Source: JAHJDR01 sp964609965 (GTDB lineage: Bacteria > UBA10199 > JADGCS01). Taken from it: a stretch of 64,000 nt of DNA. How positions within the stretch are numbered: position 1 is the first letter of the stretch; every line of letters begins with the position of its first letter. The translations under genes and the position numbers were made by a program. The stretch is taken from positions 58,575 through 122,574 of the forward strand of contig CAZSTS010000006.1 in NCBI GenBank assembly GCA_964609965.1, read 5' to 3'. Positions 16,542 through 25,113 of this stretch are shown in pieces. Under the pieces are notes generated by a model. That model had not been told where the DNA came from, made no database searches, and worked only from the letters and a program-made list of their open reading frames with translations.

Positions 16542-17480
16542 ATGGTAGAAATAGATAGCAATAAACCAGATAGGCAAGAAGAGCGTCGTGCAGAAGAACG
16601 CAAACAAGATCATAGGCGGCAGATTGAAAAAAAGATGCAGAATGAGCCTATGAAGACCTTTGAGGCAAAATTATCTGAAAAAACAGCGCAAGAAAAGGGC
16701 GATAAGGATTCTGTTGCAAGAAACTTGCATGATCTCAAAAAAACAAAAGAAGAAAAACAATCTCTTTTGGATAAAATACTTGGTGTTGCTAAAGACAAGG
16801 ATTCTCAGCAAGAAAAAGCACGAGTAGAGGGCTTACAGAAGCACGCCAAAGAAGAACAAGCAAAAGAAGAAAAGAAAAATGTCGGAGAAGAAGCCTCAAG
16901 ATTTGATGACATGAAAAAGGCAAAAAAAGAAGATGTCGCACAAAAAGCTAAAAAGGAAAGCAGTGAACAGGCTCAAGAAGGGCATAAAAGAGTTGCTGAA
17001 AAAGAAGATGGAGAAAGAGGCGGCTCTGGGGGTTCTGGCCAAGGAAGTGAAAAAGATTCTGGTACAGGTCAAAGGTCTTTGCGTCAAGGGTCTGAATTTT
17101 CTGGTGACAAAGAAGATGGGGAGGCTTTTGAACAAAAAGTAAAAGATGGTCTTATTGCCCATGTTGCTGGGAGGCAGGGTTTTTCATCAGGAACTTTTGA
17201 TCAGAATGCAAAAACATTTACCCCACGTGATTTAGATGATATTGTTTCGGCTGTCTCTTTGGGGATTAATGAAAAAGGAGAAGAAGAATTTTCTGTTGAA
17301 TTAACAGATGAATATTTTGATGGTCTAACATTGCAGGCTGCACGTACTGATCAAGGTGTTGTGCTTAAGTTTGTTTGCCCTAACGCGAGTGTGCGTAGCA
17401 CTTTTCTCAAGTGTCGCCCAACAGTTTACAGGCATTTGAAAACCAAAGACATTGATGTATATAGGATCGATATTGTGTAG
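16542..17480 (+). CDS. sctP: SctP/FliK-like length-control protein
   Basis: 312 residues. The first 200 are disordered, Lys/Glu/Gln-rich with a Gly/Ser stretch (GERGGSGGSGQGSEKDSG). The last 70 form a compact domain (EFSVELTDEYFDGLTLQAAR, VVLKFVCPNASVRSTFL) reminiscent of FliK/SctP C-terminal domains that switch substrate specificity. Position between sctO and sctQ is the standard sctP/fliK place. The call rests mostly on position and architecture. Confidence 0.6.
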   Translation: MVEIDSNKPDRQEERRAEERKQDHRRQIEKKMQNEPMKTFEAKLSEKTAQEKGDKDSVARNLHDLKKTKEEKQSLLDKILGVAKDKDSQQEKARVEGLQKHAKEEQAKEEKKNVGEEASRFDDMKKAKKEDVAQKAKKESSEQAQEGHKRVAEKEDGERGGSGGSGQGSEKDSGTGQRSLRQGSEFSGDKEDGEAFEQKVKDGLIAHVAGRQGFSSGTFDQNAKTFTPRDLDDIVSAVSLGINEKGEEEFSVELTDEYFDGLTLQAARTDQGVVLKFVCPNASVRSTFLKCRPTVYRHLKTKDIDVYRIDIV

Positions 17481-17530
17481 GAACATTTTCAATTGATCTT
17501 ATTGCAAAACATCATTAACTTTAAAAAGTT

Positions 17531-18445
17531 ATGTCAAAAGTAAATCCATTTCCATTTGAAAGGCTTCCACAATTCACCCTAGAAGAAGTCTTGCTCAAAA
17601 AAAAGTTGTTTAGTGCCTATCAGCATATCGCAAGTCAGCCACGAATTCTAAAAAAATTGAGCGAACCTTTAGTAGAAATATTAGGAAATGATATAGATCT
17701 TAAAGTCACACACGTAGAAGCCAATGACTTTGATAATGTGGCTGTTGGCTTTTCAGAAAACACACTTTTAGGCCTGGTAAGACTAGAGCCTCAGGGCAAG
17801 AAGGCAGCTATTGTTTTTGAAAGCCTGCTGGCCAAGCTACTCATTTCTAAAATTCTATCTAAAGACACGTTAACACCTGAAAAACTTACTCAACTTCAGC
17901 TAAAACCACTCACAGTTCTTGAAGAATCTGTTGTGCAATATATTTTAGTGTCACTTATCGAAAAAATTTCTTCAAATTTTAGTAATAAAAATTTCACACT
18001 ATCTTATGAGTCGGTTTTACGTAGTAAAGAACAATTTAAAAGCTCTTTTTCACATCAGGAGCAATTTGCTGTTTTTTCCATAAAATTAAGGCAGTTAGAG
18101 AGGGATTTTTATTTAAAACTCATTTTACCCATATCAGTTGCTGATGATCTAGAAAGCACTAGCAGAGATAACGAATTTATTAGTCAACGTATCAGGCAGT
18201 TTGAGAATATCAAAACAGATTTTCAACTTGAAATAGGTTGGGTAACCCTTGAGCCAGAAGATATAGACGCTCTTTCACCAGGAGATATTATAATTTTTGA
18301 TGAGATGCTGGTAAAAAAAGAAGGAGATAAACTCAAAGGTAAGGCAGAGATGAAGCAGACAACAAGCGATAGCACTGAAGGTTATTTAGTTGAGATCGAA
18401 TCAAAAGAAAGCAGTGTACGAGCTAAAATTGAATCTATGTTGTGA
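17531..18445 (+). CDS. sctQ: C-ring protein SctQ/FliM-like, N-terminal and first SpoA part
   Basis: 304 residues with a FliM/SctQ-type middle domain and a C-terminal SpoA-like segment (FQLEIGWVTLEPEDIDALSP, GDIIIFDEML). In injectisomes SctQ forms the cytosolic sorting platform; in flagella FliM forms the switch ring. A second SpoA domain is encoded separately downstream, as with HrcQa/HrcQb or FliM/FliN. The 311-bp gap to that gene contains an inverted-repeat element. Confidence 0.75.
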   Translation: MSKVNPFPFERLPQFTLEEVLLKKKLFSAYQHIASQPRILKKLSEPLVEILGNDIDLKVTHVEANDFDNVAVGFSENTLLGLVRLEPQGKKAAIVFESLLAKLLISKILSKDTLTPEKLTQLQLKPLTVLEESVVQYILVSLIEKISSNFSNKNFTLSYESVLRSKEQFKSSFSHQEQFAVFSIKLRQLERDFYLKLILPISVADDLESTSRDNEFISQRIRQFENIKTDFQLEIGWVTLEPEDIDALSPGDIIIFDEMLVKKEGDKLKGKAEMKQTTSDSTEGYLVEIESKESSVRAKIESML

Positions 18446-18498
18446 TGGTTTTTTTAAGATTTAGAGTTTAATAAAAAGGTGGCTCGTGTGGCTGCCTC

Positions 18499-18679
18499 TA
18501 CTAGTACCGTTACAAATTAAATCTGCTTGACCATGCCGGGGATATTTCGTTTGTTTACCCCTTGTTAGAAGTCCTCACCAAGGTTCGTCAGACGCTTTCA
18601 GCGACTTACTTCTAACGGGGTAAACAGGACTTTTATGCTAAACCCAATAGTGCATAATTAATTTGTAACGGTACTAGTA
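18499..18679. mobile_element. MITE-like element with 22-bp perfect inverted ends
   Basis: TACTAGTACCGTTACAAATTAA (18499-18520) is exactly repeated in reverse at 18658-18679. Inside is a second inverted repeat (GTTTACCCC-GTTAGAAGT, 18553-18572 against 18608-18625). The 181-bp unit has no gene and sits between the two SctQ-part genes of an otherwise tight operon, so it looks inserted. Confidence 0.65.
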
Positions 18680-18756
18680 AATTGATTTCTTTACAGTTTC
18701 TTTGATTGTTGATAGGTTGGCTTTGTCAAAGAAACGTAAAAAAACAGAGGAAGAAC

Positions 18757-19290
18757 ATGGACGAAGTATTTGATGAAGAATTAATGAAGGAATTAGGTTT
18801 GGAGCCCGAAGAGTTGAAAGAGGGTAAAGCTGCGCAAAAACCAAAGGCTGAACAGGGAGCTCAGGCAAAACCTTCTCCTAAGACTCCAGGAGCTAAACCA
18901 AAACCAGGGAGCCCAACTCCACAAGCTCCAAAAGCACCCAAACCAGCTCAAAAGCCTGCTGAAAAACCAGCACCAAAACAGGCAAAGCCCTTTATACAAT
19001 CCCCAGCAACAACGGGACAACAAAAGAAAATGCCTTCTCAACCGGTTTCGCCTGAATCCCAAGCAAAAAAAATGTCACACGAAATTCCTGTGCAGATTGC
19101 AGCTGTTTTAGCAAAGAAAACAGTTCGTTTGAGTGATGTTCTTGCTATGAATGTGGGAGAGGTCTTGGACTTCAAAAAAATATATAATGAGCCCATTGAT
19201 CTGGTGGCTAATGGCAAGCTTGTAGCCAAAGCAGAACTTGTCATGGTCGAAGGAAAACTTGGCGTAAGAATAATTAAATTAGTAAGGTAA
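18757..19290 (+). CDS. FliN/SctQ C-terminal-like protein (SpoA domain)
   Basis: The ATG at 18757, with AGAGGAAG before it, is preferred over an in-frame start at 18706, giving 177 residues beginning MDEVFDEELMKELGLEPEEL. An acidic N-terminus and a Pro/Lys/Ala-rich linker (residues 25-100) lead to a SpoA domain (IPVQIAAVLAKKTVRLSDVL, VGEVLDFKK, PIDLVANGKLVAKAELVMV). This is the FliN/SctQ-C fold of the cytoplasmic ring. The gene lies 7 bp before the FliO-like gene. Confidence 0.82.
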   Translation: MDEVFDEELMKELGLEPEELKEGKAAQKPKAEQGAQAKPSPKTPGAKPKPGSPTPQAPKAPKPAQKPAEKPAPKQAKPFIQSPATTGQQKKMPSQPVSPESQAKKMSHEIPVQIAAVLAKKTVRLSDVLAMNVGEVLDFKKIYNEPIDLVANGKLVAKAELVMVEGKLGVRIIKLVR

Positions 19291-19297
19291 TAATAAG

Positions 19298-19606
19298 ATG
19301 CTATTTACGCAGGCACCCGCAGTAGAAACGCTTTCTTATGGATGGTTATTCGCAAAAACCATCATCATCATGGTTGTCATTATTGTTTTGGCGTTTTTAT
19401 GTATAAAGTATTTGCTTCCTCGGTTGGTAAAATTAAGACGCCGCACTGCTTCTGATATCGAGGTGCTTGATTTTCAGCCGTTGGAACAAAAAAAATCCAT
19501 TTATGTTGTAAAAATTCAAGATAAGAAACTAGCAGTTGGAGTGAGTGATCATAGTGTGACAAAATTGTGCGAATGGGATGCTCCAGAAAATGGTGATCCA
19601 TCATAA
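19298..19606 (+). CDS. FliO-like single-pass membrane protein
   Basis: 102 residues: a short periplasmic start, one transmembrane helix (TIIIMVVIIVLAFLCIKYLL), then a basic patch (RLVKLRRRT) and a beta-rich cytoplasmic domain (IEVLDFQPLEQKKSIYVVKI followed by LAVGVSDHSVTKL). This is the FliO layout: helix plus LEQKKSIYVV-type domain. FliO aids FliP ring assembly in flagella and is not a standard injectisome gene. It lies directly before sctR, as fliO does before fliP. Confidence 0.75.
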   Translation: MLFTQAPAVETLSYGWLFAKTIIIMVVIIVLAFLCIKYLLPRLVKLRRRTASDIEVLDFQPLEQKKSIYVVKIQDKKLAVGVSDHSVTKLCEWDAPENGDPS

Positions 19607-19624
19607 AAGCAGGGAGGATCAGCT

Positions 19625-20395
19625 TTGAAAAAACTATTATTTGGTGCTGTTTGTTTGGCGTTAATGCTGTTTGCAAGCACCACAATATATGCTCAAGCAG
19701 GTGGGTCGTTTGATGGGCAACCTATATCTAAGCCTATTCTTATTCTCTTTCTTCTTTTTATTCTTTCACTAGCTCCCTTCATATTAATGATGACAACGTC
19801 TTTTGTGAAGATCGCTGTGGTTTTGGCTTTGGTAAGAACAGCTCTCGGAACCCAACAGATCCCACCAAATCAAATTGTCACAGGTTTAGCGTTGATTCTC
19901 ACTGTTTATGTGATGATTCCAGTAGCGCAACAGGTTTATGATGTATCAAGTGATGTGATTCGGACAGCCGATGCTAATCAAGACATTCTTTCTATGGCTT
20001 CTGTCGATGTATTGAAACAGGCTCTTGATAAAGGCAAAGAACCAGTACGCGATTTTTTGCTCAGGCATGTGAAAGATAAAGAACGTAAATTGTTTTATGG
20101 GCTTGGAAAAAAATTAAAAATTGGAGCTTCTATTGGAGGATTTGAGGACAGCGATTTCATTGTGTTGATCCCGGCCTTTGTGATCAGTGAATTGGCAGAG
20201 GCTTTTCAGATAGGTTTTGTGATATTTTTACCGTTCCTTATCATCGACATGACAGTATCAAATATTCTTTTATCTATGGGTATGTTTCAGGTTTCTCCAA
20301 TTACTGTGGCATTGCCCTTTAAACTCTTACTTTTTGTCATGGTTGATGGCTGGTATTTGATCACAGAGGGGCTCGTTAGGGGCTACATTACTTAG
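19625..20395 (+). CDS. sctR: export-gate protein SctR (FliP family)
   Basis: 256 residues, starting with TTG at 19625 (GGAGG seven bases upstream). A signal-peptide-like N-terminus ending TIYAQA, as in FliP, precedes the core: FILMMTTSFVKIAVVLALVR, ALGTQQIPPNQIV, VRDFLLRHVKDKER, and FLPFLIIDMTVSNILLSMGM with PFKLLLFVMVDGW. SFVKI, FLLRH and VSNILL are closer to SctR than FliP. SctR/S/T form the export pore in the inner membrane. Confidence 0.93.
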   Translation: MKKLLFGAVCLALMLFASTTIYAQAGGSFDGQPISKPILILFLLFILSLAPFILMMTTSFVKIAVVLALVRTALGTQQIPPNQIVTGLALILTVYVMIPVAQQVYDVSSDVIRTADANQDILSMASVDVLKQALDKGKEPVRDFLLRHVKDKERKLFYGLGKKLKIGASIGGFEDSDFIVLIPAFVISELAEAFQIGFVIFLPFLIIDMTVSNILLSMGMFQVSPITVALPFKLLLFVMVDGWYLITEGLVRGYIT

Positions 20396-20466
20396 CGCTG
20401 TGGAGTAGTGCGTCTGGTGCGTATGGTACTAGACAGCGTACAACGTACAACGTACAGCGTGAACAA
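20396..20466. repeat. short tandem repeat (CGTACAA words) inside the operon
   Basis: GCGTACAACGTACAACGTACAGCGTG and GTGCGTCTGGTGCGTATGG-type words lie between sctR and sctS. Confidence 0.5.
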
Positions 20467-20469
20467 AAC

Positions 20470-20736
20470 ATGGATAGTTATGTTGCGGCAATTGCAAAAC
20501 AAGCTCTATTTCTAGTGTTGATTTTATCAGCACCGCCAATCACAGCTGCTCTTATTGTGGGATTGTCTGTGAGTATCATACAGGCAACAACTCAAATACA
20601 AGAACAGACCCTTACATTTGTTCCAAAACTTGTGGCTATTATTTTAGTCATAGCTTTTTTAGGGCCTTTAGGGGCTGTCAAACTCTTGCAGTTTGCCAGG
20701 CAATTATTCGAAGGTTTTTCTGTTTATATTACTTAA
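20470..20736 (+). CDS. sctS: export-gate protein SctS (FliQ family)
   Basis: 88 residues, two transmembrane helices. SAPPITAALIVGLSVSIIQA, TTQIQEQTLTFVPKL and GPLGAVKLLQFARQLF are the family core. SctS wraps the SctR/T pore in the inner membrane. No clear ribosome binding site precedes the ATG, probably because the spacer to sctR has been replaced by a tandem repeat. Confidence 0.92.
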   Translation: MDSYVAAIAKQALFLVLILSAPPITAALIVGLSVSIIQATTQIQEQTLTFVPKLVAIILVIAFLGPLGAVKLLQFARQLFEGFSVYIT

Positions 20737-20786
20737 CGGGAGAACTATATCTTTTTTTCATATAAAAATAGTAGCAGGAGAAAGAT

Positions 20787-21602
20787 TTGAGTAGTTTTGC
20801 TGAACAACTTGGAATTAATATTGATCTCTACGCCGCGCTCATTGCCTGGGCACTCATCTTTACACGCGTTTTTGTCATGTTAATGTTAGTCCCCTTTATG
20901 GGGGGGCGAGGTATTCCTGGGCGCGTAAGACTAGTTACGGGTGTAGCTTTGGCGTCGTTTGTTTATTATTTTATGGATGACGTTCTTCTGATGAACATTC
21001 CAGATGATAAAGGTTTGCTAATCGCGTTATTTTTTAAAGAAGTGTTTATTGGTTTGGCCTTGGGGGTCACAACAGTGATGGTGTTTTATGCCATTGAAGC
21101 TGGAGGGAGAATTGTTGATAGTCAGCGAGGTTCAGCCAACGCACAAATTTTTCTTCCTGCATTAGGCCGTGTTTCGGTTTTTGGTTTATTTCAATATTGG
21201 TTGGGATTAGCCTTTTTCTGCTATATGGGTGGGCACCTTGTGTTTATGAAAGGGTTCATGGAAAGTTTTATCATGATCCCGATCTATTCTTTACCTGAGA
21301 TTGCACCAGGGGTTACTCCTTTTTTACAATTGTTTATTCGAATGTCAGCAGATGTTCTTATTATTGGCATGCAAATGGCAGCGCCAGTTCTCATAGCTGT
21401 TTTTCTCACTGATCTAGTGCTGGGTATTGCCAATAAAATGGCTCCACAGATCCCTGTTTTTGAAATTGGTTTTATGATGAAGGGTTATGTGGGTGTGATC
21501 ATGGTCTTTGTTTCAATTTCTGTTGTTGTGTCACAAATGGAAGTGTTTTTTTCTGTTATGCAAACGAATGTGAAGCGTGTAGTTTATTTCTTTGCGATGT
21601 GA
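20787..21602 (+). CDS. sctT: export-gate protein SctT (FliR family)
   Basis: 271 residues, several transmembrane helices, start TTG at 20787 with AGGAG six bases upstream. Motifs: FFKEVFIGLALGVTTVMVFY, EAGGRIVDSQRGSANAQIF and MAAPVLIAVFLTDLVLGIAN. The D-x-QRG signature is characteristic of SctT rather than FliR. It closes the SctR5S4T1 gate. No sctU, sctV, sctJ, sctD or sctC follows; the operon ends here and the next gene is on the other strand. Confidence 0.93.
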   Translation: MSSFAEQLGINIDLYAALIAWALIFTRVFVMLMLVPFMGGRGIPGRVRLVTGVALASFVYYFMDDVLLMNIPDDKGLLIALFFKEVFIGLALGVTTVMVFYAIEAGGRIVDSQRGSANAQIFLPALGRVSVFGLFQYWLGLAFFCYMGGHLVFMKGFMESFIMIPIYSLPEIAPGVTPFLQLFIRMSADVLIIGMQMAAPVLIAVFLTDLVLGIANKMAPQIPVFEIGFMMKGYVGVIMVFVSISVVVSQMEVFFSVMQTNVKRVVYFFAM

Positions 21603-21604
21603 TG

Positions 21605-21760
21605 GGGAGAGGGTCCCTGGGTCACGGGTTCGCAGGGTCACAGGGTCACAGGATACAGGATACGATAGGCGATAGGCCCTTCGACTGCGCTCAGGGTGAA
21701 CGATAATCGATAGGTTTTTCCAGTATTGTTGTACGCTAGACACCAGACGCTAAACGCAAC
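21605..21760. repeat. tandem word repeats plus CCCTTCGACTGCGCTCAGGG element
   Basis: GGGTCACAGGGTCACAGGATACAGG-type words, GATACGATAGGCGATAGG words, and a CCCTTCGACTGCGCTCAGGG unit (21677-21696) of the widespread CTTCGAC...CTCAGG type. Words shared with 10151-10220 and 58908-58968. Confidence 0.6.
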
Positions 21761-21761
21761 A

Positions 21762-22643
21762 TTAACGAACAGTTTTCGAGGAAGGGATTTTTCTTAGAAA
21801 TTCTTTTGCTAATGCCTTATAGTTAATAGATCCTGATGAAGAGGGGGCAAAATCAAACACAGACTCACCTTCGAGTTGTGCCTTGTTAAGATCAGTGTTG
21901 ACGCTGATTTGATTTTTAAAAACAGAGTTTTTGAAATGCTTTCTCATATTCTCTTCAACCAATGAATTCATTGTTATGTTACGGCCATCCACACGTGTGA
22001 ACAAAACACCAAGCACTTTTAATTTTTTATTAAGGCGCGTTTTAATAATATGAAGAGTTTCCAAAAGATCATTCACGCCTTCAAAGGCTAAAACACTCAT
22101 TTCGCAAGGAATCACTGCAAAATCAGCTGCACAGAGTGCGTTTATCGTTAAGTTGCCAAGGCTGGGAGGACAGTCAATGACAATAAAGTCATAATGAGTC
22201 CCAGCAGTTTTCATTGATTGAGTCAGAATAAATTCACGTCCTAGTTTTGAAGAAATCTGTCCTTCAGTTTCGTACAATGATTTATCACCAGGTGTAAGGT
22301 GCAGGTTTTCTTCTTGGGTTTTAACAACTCCATCAAGCAGATTACCTTGTTTTGCTAAGAAAATCTCAGATAGGGGGCTGTAATCTATGCCTTCTTCAAT
22401 GATGGAAGAGAGTGATTTTTCAACATGGCCTTGGGGATCGAGATCAGTGAGAAGAACTTTTTTCTTATGGAATCTTACAAGGGCAGAGGCCAGGTTTACA
22501 GCTGTTGTTGTCTTTCCAACCCCTCCTTTTTGTGAACAAATAGTAATAATCTTAGCTTTATGGCGCCCTTTAGAGTGCTTTACATAGCCTTGATTGAGTT
22601 CTTGTTGAATAAGGTCTTTTATTGTTTCGGTGATGCTGGCCAT
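21762..22643 (-). CDS. orphan ParA/Soj-family ATPase
   Basis: 293 residues. A 30-residue basic leader precedes the deviant Walker A (CSQKGGVGKTTTAVNLASAL), switch LLTDLDPQGHVEKSL and Walker B FIVIDCPPSLGNLTINAL. ParA-type ATPases dimerise with ATP and move or place DNA or protein cargo. No parB or parS-like repeat is adjacent, so it is not an obvious plasmid partition gene. Its place beside the T3SS operon recalls FlhG/ParC-type positioning ATPases, which is speculation. It is convergent with sctT. Confidence 0.88.
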   Translation of the reverse strand: MASITETIKDLIQQELNQGYVKHSKGRHKAKIITICSQKGGVGKTTTAVNLASALVRFHKKKVLLTDLDPQGHVEKSLSSIIEEGIDYSPLSEIFLAKQGNLLDGVVKTQEENLHLTPGDKSLYETEGQISSKLGREFILTQSMKTAGTHYDFIVIDCPPSLGNLTINALCAADFAVIPCEMSVLAFEGVNDLLETLHIIKTRLNKKLKVLGVLFTRVDGRNITMNSLVEENMRKHFKNSVFKNQISVNTDLNKAQLEGESVFDFAPSSSGSINYKALAKEFLRKIPSSKTVR

Positions 22644-22925
22644 GGTCCCGTGTTTATGACTATTTACAATAGGAGTGCAAGGTGAAAAAGCTATCAGCTA
22701 TTTTATCTCTATTTCTCAATAATATCATTGGCCTTTTAAGAGATTATCAAAATAAGAAGTCAAAAAGGCGGTATTTTATAGAGCAGAGCGCTGATATCAA
22801 TGCTAAGCATTGATAACTCCTGTTAAGACCTGTTTATAAAAATAGCGACAAGGACAAGAAAATAAACGAAACGATAAAGATAGTCCTTTTTAATGAGAGA
22901 AATATAAGATAAAATATAAGATACT

Positions 22926-25031
22926 ATGTTAAAACAACAAATTATAACAAAAACTCTGTTGGCGGTTCTCTTTATTATCTTGGTTGGATGCTCTACCAAT
23001 GATGGACTCATGGAAAGTGTAGATTCCAGTGGTCTAGGTGTCGGTGGAAGTGCTACTGCTGAACCCTCTGATATCGAACCCATTGAAAGTCCTACAGGTG
23101 TGACAGGAGCCACTGAAGTAGAACCAATAGGTGCTAGCATTCCTGTGACCATAGCAAAGGCTTACATAGATCCTTTAGGTATTTCAATTGAGACAATACC
23201 AGTTGAAGATATTCTTTCCAAAGTTTTGTTTGATATTTTAACAATGGCAGTGCCTGAGGCAGTGGCTGAAGATGATCTTGAAGATGAGTATTCTAACATT
23301 AACATAGTGGGTCATGAGAATACTGTCGTTGGTGAAAATCCTGTAGAAGGGTTGCTTGGTGATGAATCTGGCAACGATATGGATCAGTTCTTTTCTAATT
23401 TGAATGGGAGTATTGATCCTCTACCTTTAAAAAATGCATGGCTCGATAATTCAATACAGATGGAATTACTGGGCGCTGAAGAGTCTGACGGTTTAGATAT
23501 TGTTGTTTCTTCGTCAGGAAAGGCATTCTATATAGGGTTTCAAAATGAAGGAACGGATGAAATAGTGACGAGTACTACATTCACGTACAATGATTTTGCC
23601 GTCTTTTACACGCAAACAGAACTTGAAAGTGGTCTATCTGAATATAAAATCATGTACCAAAATCTCCATGGTGGGCCTCAACAAGAATTTCTAACTTCAT
23701 CTTTTATGGCGTATGAACCAAAATTTTCTCCAACAAGCACTCATTTAGGTATAGAGTATCCGGCTCATATTTGGGGGATTACTGAAGATGGACAAATTGT
23801 ACTACAATCAAAAATAGAGACAAAATATCTAAATCCTTTTGGATTCTCTTTTGAACAGCAGCCAGAAGAACTTCTTACTTCTCATGCCCCTTCACATGAT
23901 GGTTTTCTGGATGCGGTTTACACTAAAAGGGCCGCAGGTCATATAGCCATAGTTTCTTTAGCCGGCTTTTCATATGAAGAAATGGCCCCTGTGAAAACGT
24001 CCTTAGATCCAATAATTAGTGGGCGCTCTATGGAGTGGTTAACTAGTGAGTGGTCAACTAGTGAGATGATGAGTTTTACATTTTATAAGCCAAAAAATAC
24101 ATATACCTTAGAAGATGCTGCAGCGTTCGAAAATATTTTTCGTGAAGTTATTCAAAGGGAAACTGAAGCAAGAGTTGTTACAAAAGAAGATGCTTCCCGT
24201 TCAAATGCTTCAAATAATGATGAAGTGACTTCGAATGAAAAAGAGGGAGAGAATTCAAATAGCATCTTTGTAGAAGCCGAAAATAACGCGGTTAAAGAAA
24301 GGCGCCTCCGTCAACTCACTCGGCTTTATTACTGTATTAAAGATAATCCCGTGTGCTCTTCTATAGACAATATTGATTTAGGGGTCCTTACAAGCGAGCT
24401 TTATGCGGGTACTTTTGATCCTACCCTTCCAGATCAACTTTTTACTTCTGATATTCTTCACACTATTCCTCGAAGGATATTTAGCCCTGCTTCAACAAGT
24501 CTTGATGAGAATGTTGTTATCACAGAACCTTATATCGCTGGTCTTGTGAGAGATACTAACGGTGATCAGGTTTTTATGGCCTCGCATGAGGCACGAGAGA
24601 TGGCAGATGGCACACTGAAGCCGTGTTTTAAAAAGATAACAGAAGGATCTAGGTATAAAGGAAAGGTGACCGTAAGTAAAGATGGCCTATTTTTGGCCTT
24701 TGAAGCTATGGCTGAGAGTGGTCAGCGTATTATCAAAATTGTTGATGTGAAAAATGGAGGGTTCTTTAATCTTTTGCCTCCTCGTGATTTCCCAGGGAGT
24801 TCATTTTTTGCTCCCAAATTTTCAAGTGAAACCTTCACTGCGCTAGCATTTCTTGTATCCTATGAAGGCGGGGATCCACAGCTGGCCGTTGTTAATCTTA
24901 GGAACCATCCAATGCTTAAGCATGTCATTGATGGAATTGAAGAAAATCCTCCTCTTGAACCCATAAAGGTCTTTCAATCCTGTCAGGAGGCTGGAACTCT
25001 TCCTTCAGATCCTATAGGTTCAATGGAGTAG
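22926..25031 (+). CDS. large lipoprotein, possible beta-propeller
   Basis: 701 residues. The signal peptide ends in a clear lipobox (IILVGC, Cys-22), so it should be lipid-anchored. Residues 30-150 are acidic and low in complexity. Later segments such as VSKDGLFLAFEAMAESGQRI followed by IKIVDVKNGG resemble WD40/TolB-type propeller blades. A disordered Asn/Glu/Ser-rich stretch lies near residues 420-455. No defined family is recognised. It is alone, with no clear ribosome binding site. Confidence 0.75.
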   Translation: MLKQQIITKTLLAVLFIILVGCSTNDGLMESVDSSGLGVGGSATAEPSDIEPIESPTGVTGATEVEPIGASIPVTIAKAYIDPLGISIETIPVEDILSKVLFDILTMAVPEAVAEDDLEDEYSNINIVGHENTVVGENPVEGLLGDESGNDMDQFFSNLNGSIDPLPLKNAWLDNSIQMELLGAEESDGLDIVVSSSGKAFYIGFQNEGTDEIVTSTTFTYNDFAVFYTQTELESGLSEYKIMYQNLHGGPQQEFLTSSFMAYEPKFSPTSTHLGIEYPAHIWGITEDGQIVLQSKIETKYLNPFGFSFEQQPEELLTSHAPSHDGFLDAVYTKRAAGHIAIVSLAGFSYEEMAPVKTSLDPIISGRSMEWLTSEWSTSEMMSFTFYKPKNTYTLEDAAAFENIFREVIQRETEARVVTKEDASRSNASNNDEVTSNEKEGENSNSIFVEAENNAVKERRLRQLTRLYYCIKDNPVCSSIDNIDLGVLTSELYAGTFDPTLPDQLFTSDILHTIPRRIFSPASTSLDENVVITEPYIAGLVRDTNGDQVFMASHEAREMADGTLKPCFKKITEGSRYKGKVTVSKDGLFLAFEAMAESGQRIIKIVDVKNGGFFNLLPPRDFPGSSFFAPKFSSETFTALAFLVSYEGGDPQLAVVNLRNHPMLKHVIDGIEENPPLEPIKVFQSCQEAGTLPSDPIGSME

Positions 25032-25113
25032 AAAAAATCCTTTAATGACCACCTCATTTTATAGTAGAATTTCCATTGAAATCAGGCTTTTATCTGGTTA
25101 TTGATCCTCTACT

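Noticed and set aside
16896..17162. Phe/Leu-rich minus-strand frame resembling a membrane protein
   Set aside because: Antisense of the Lys/Glu-rich SctP-like gene; a codon-complement artefact.
18793..19062. Trp/Leu-rich minus-strand frame
   Set aside because: Antisense of the Pro/Lys-rich linker of the FliN-like protein; composition artefact.
11432..21602. Ordinary flagellar fli operon
   Set aside because: Gene order alone fits fliG-H-I-J-K-M-N-O-P-Q-R, but SctT QRG, SctR SFVKI/FLLRH and the SctI-like rod protein favour an injectisome type, and no flagellar filament or hook gene is seen. Kept as an open alternative.
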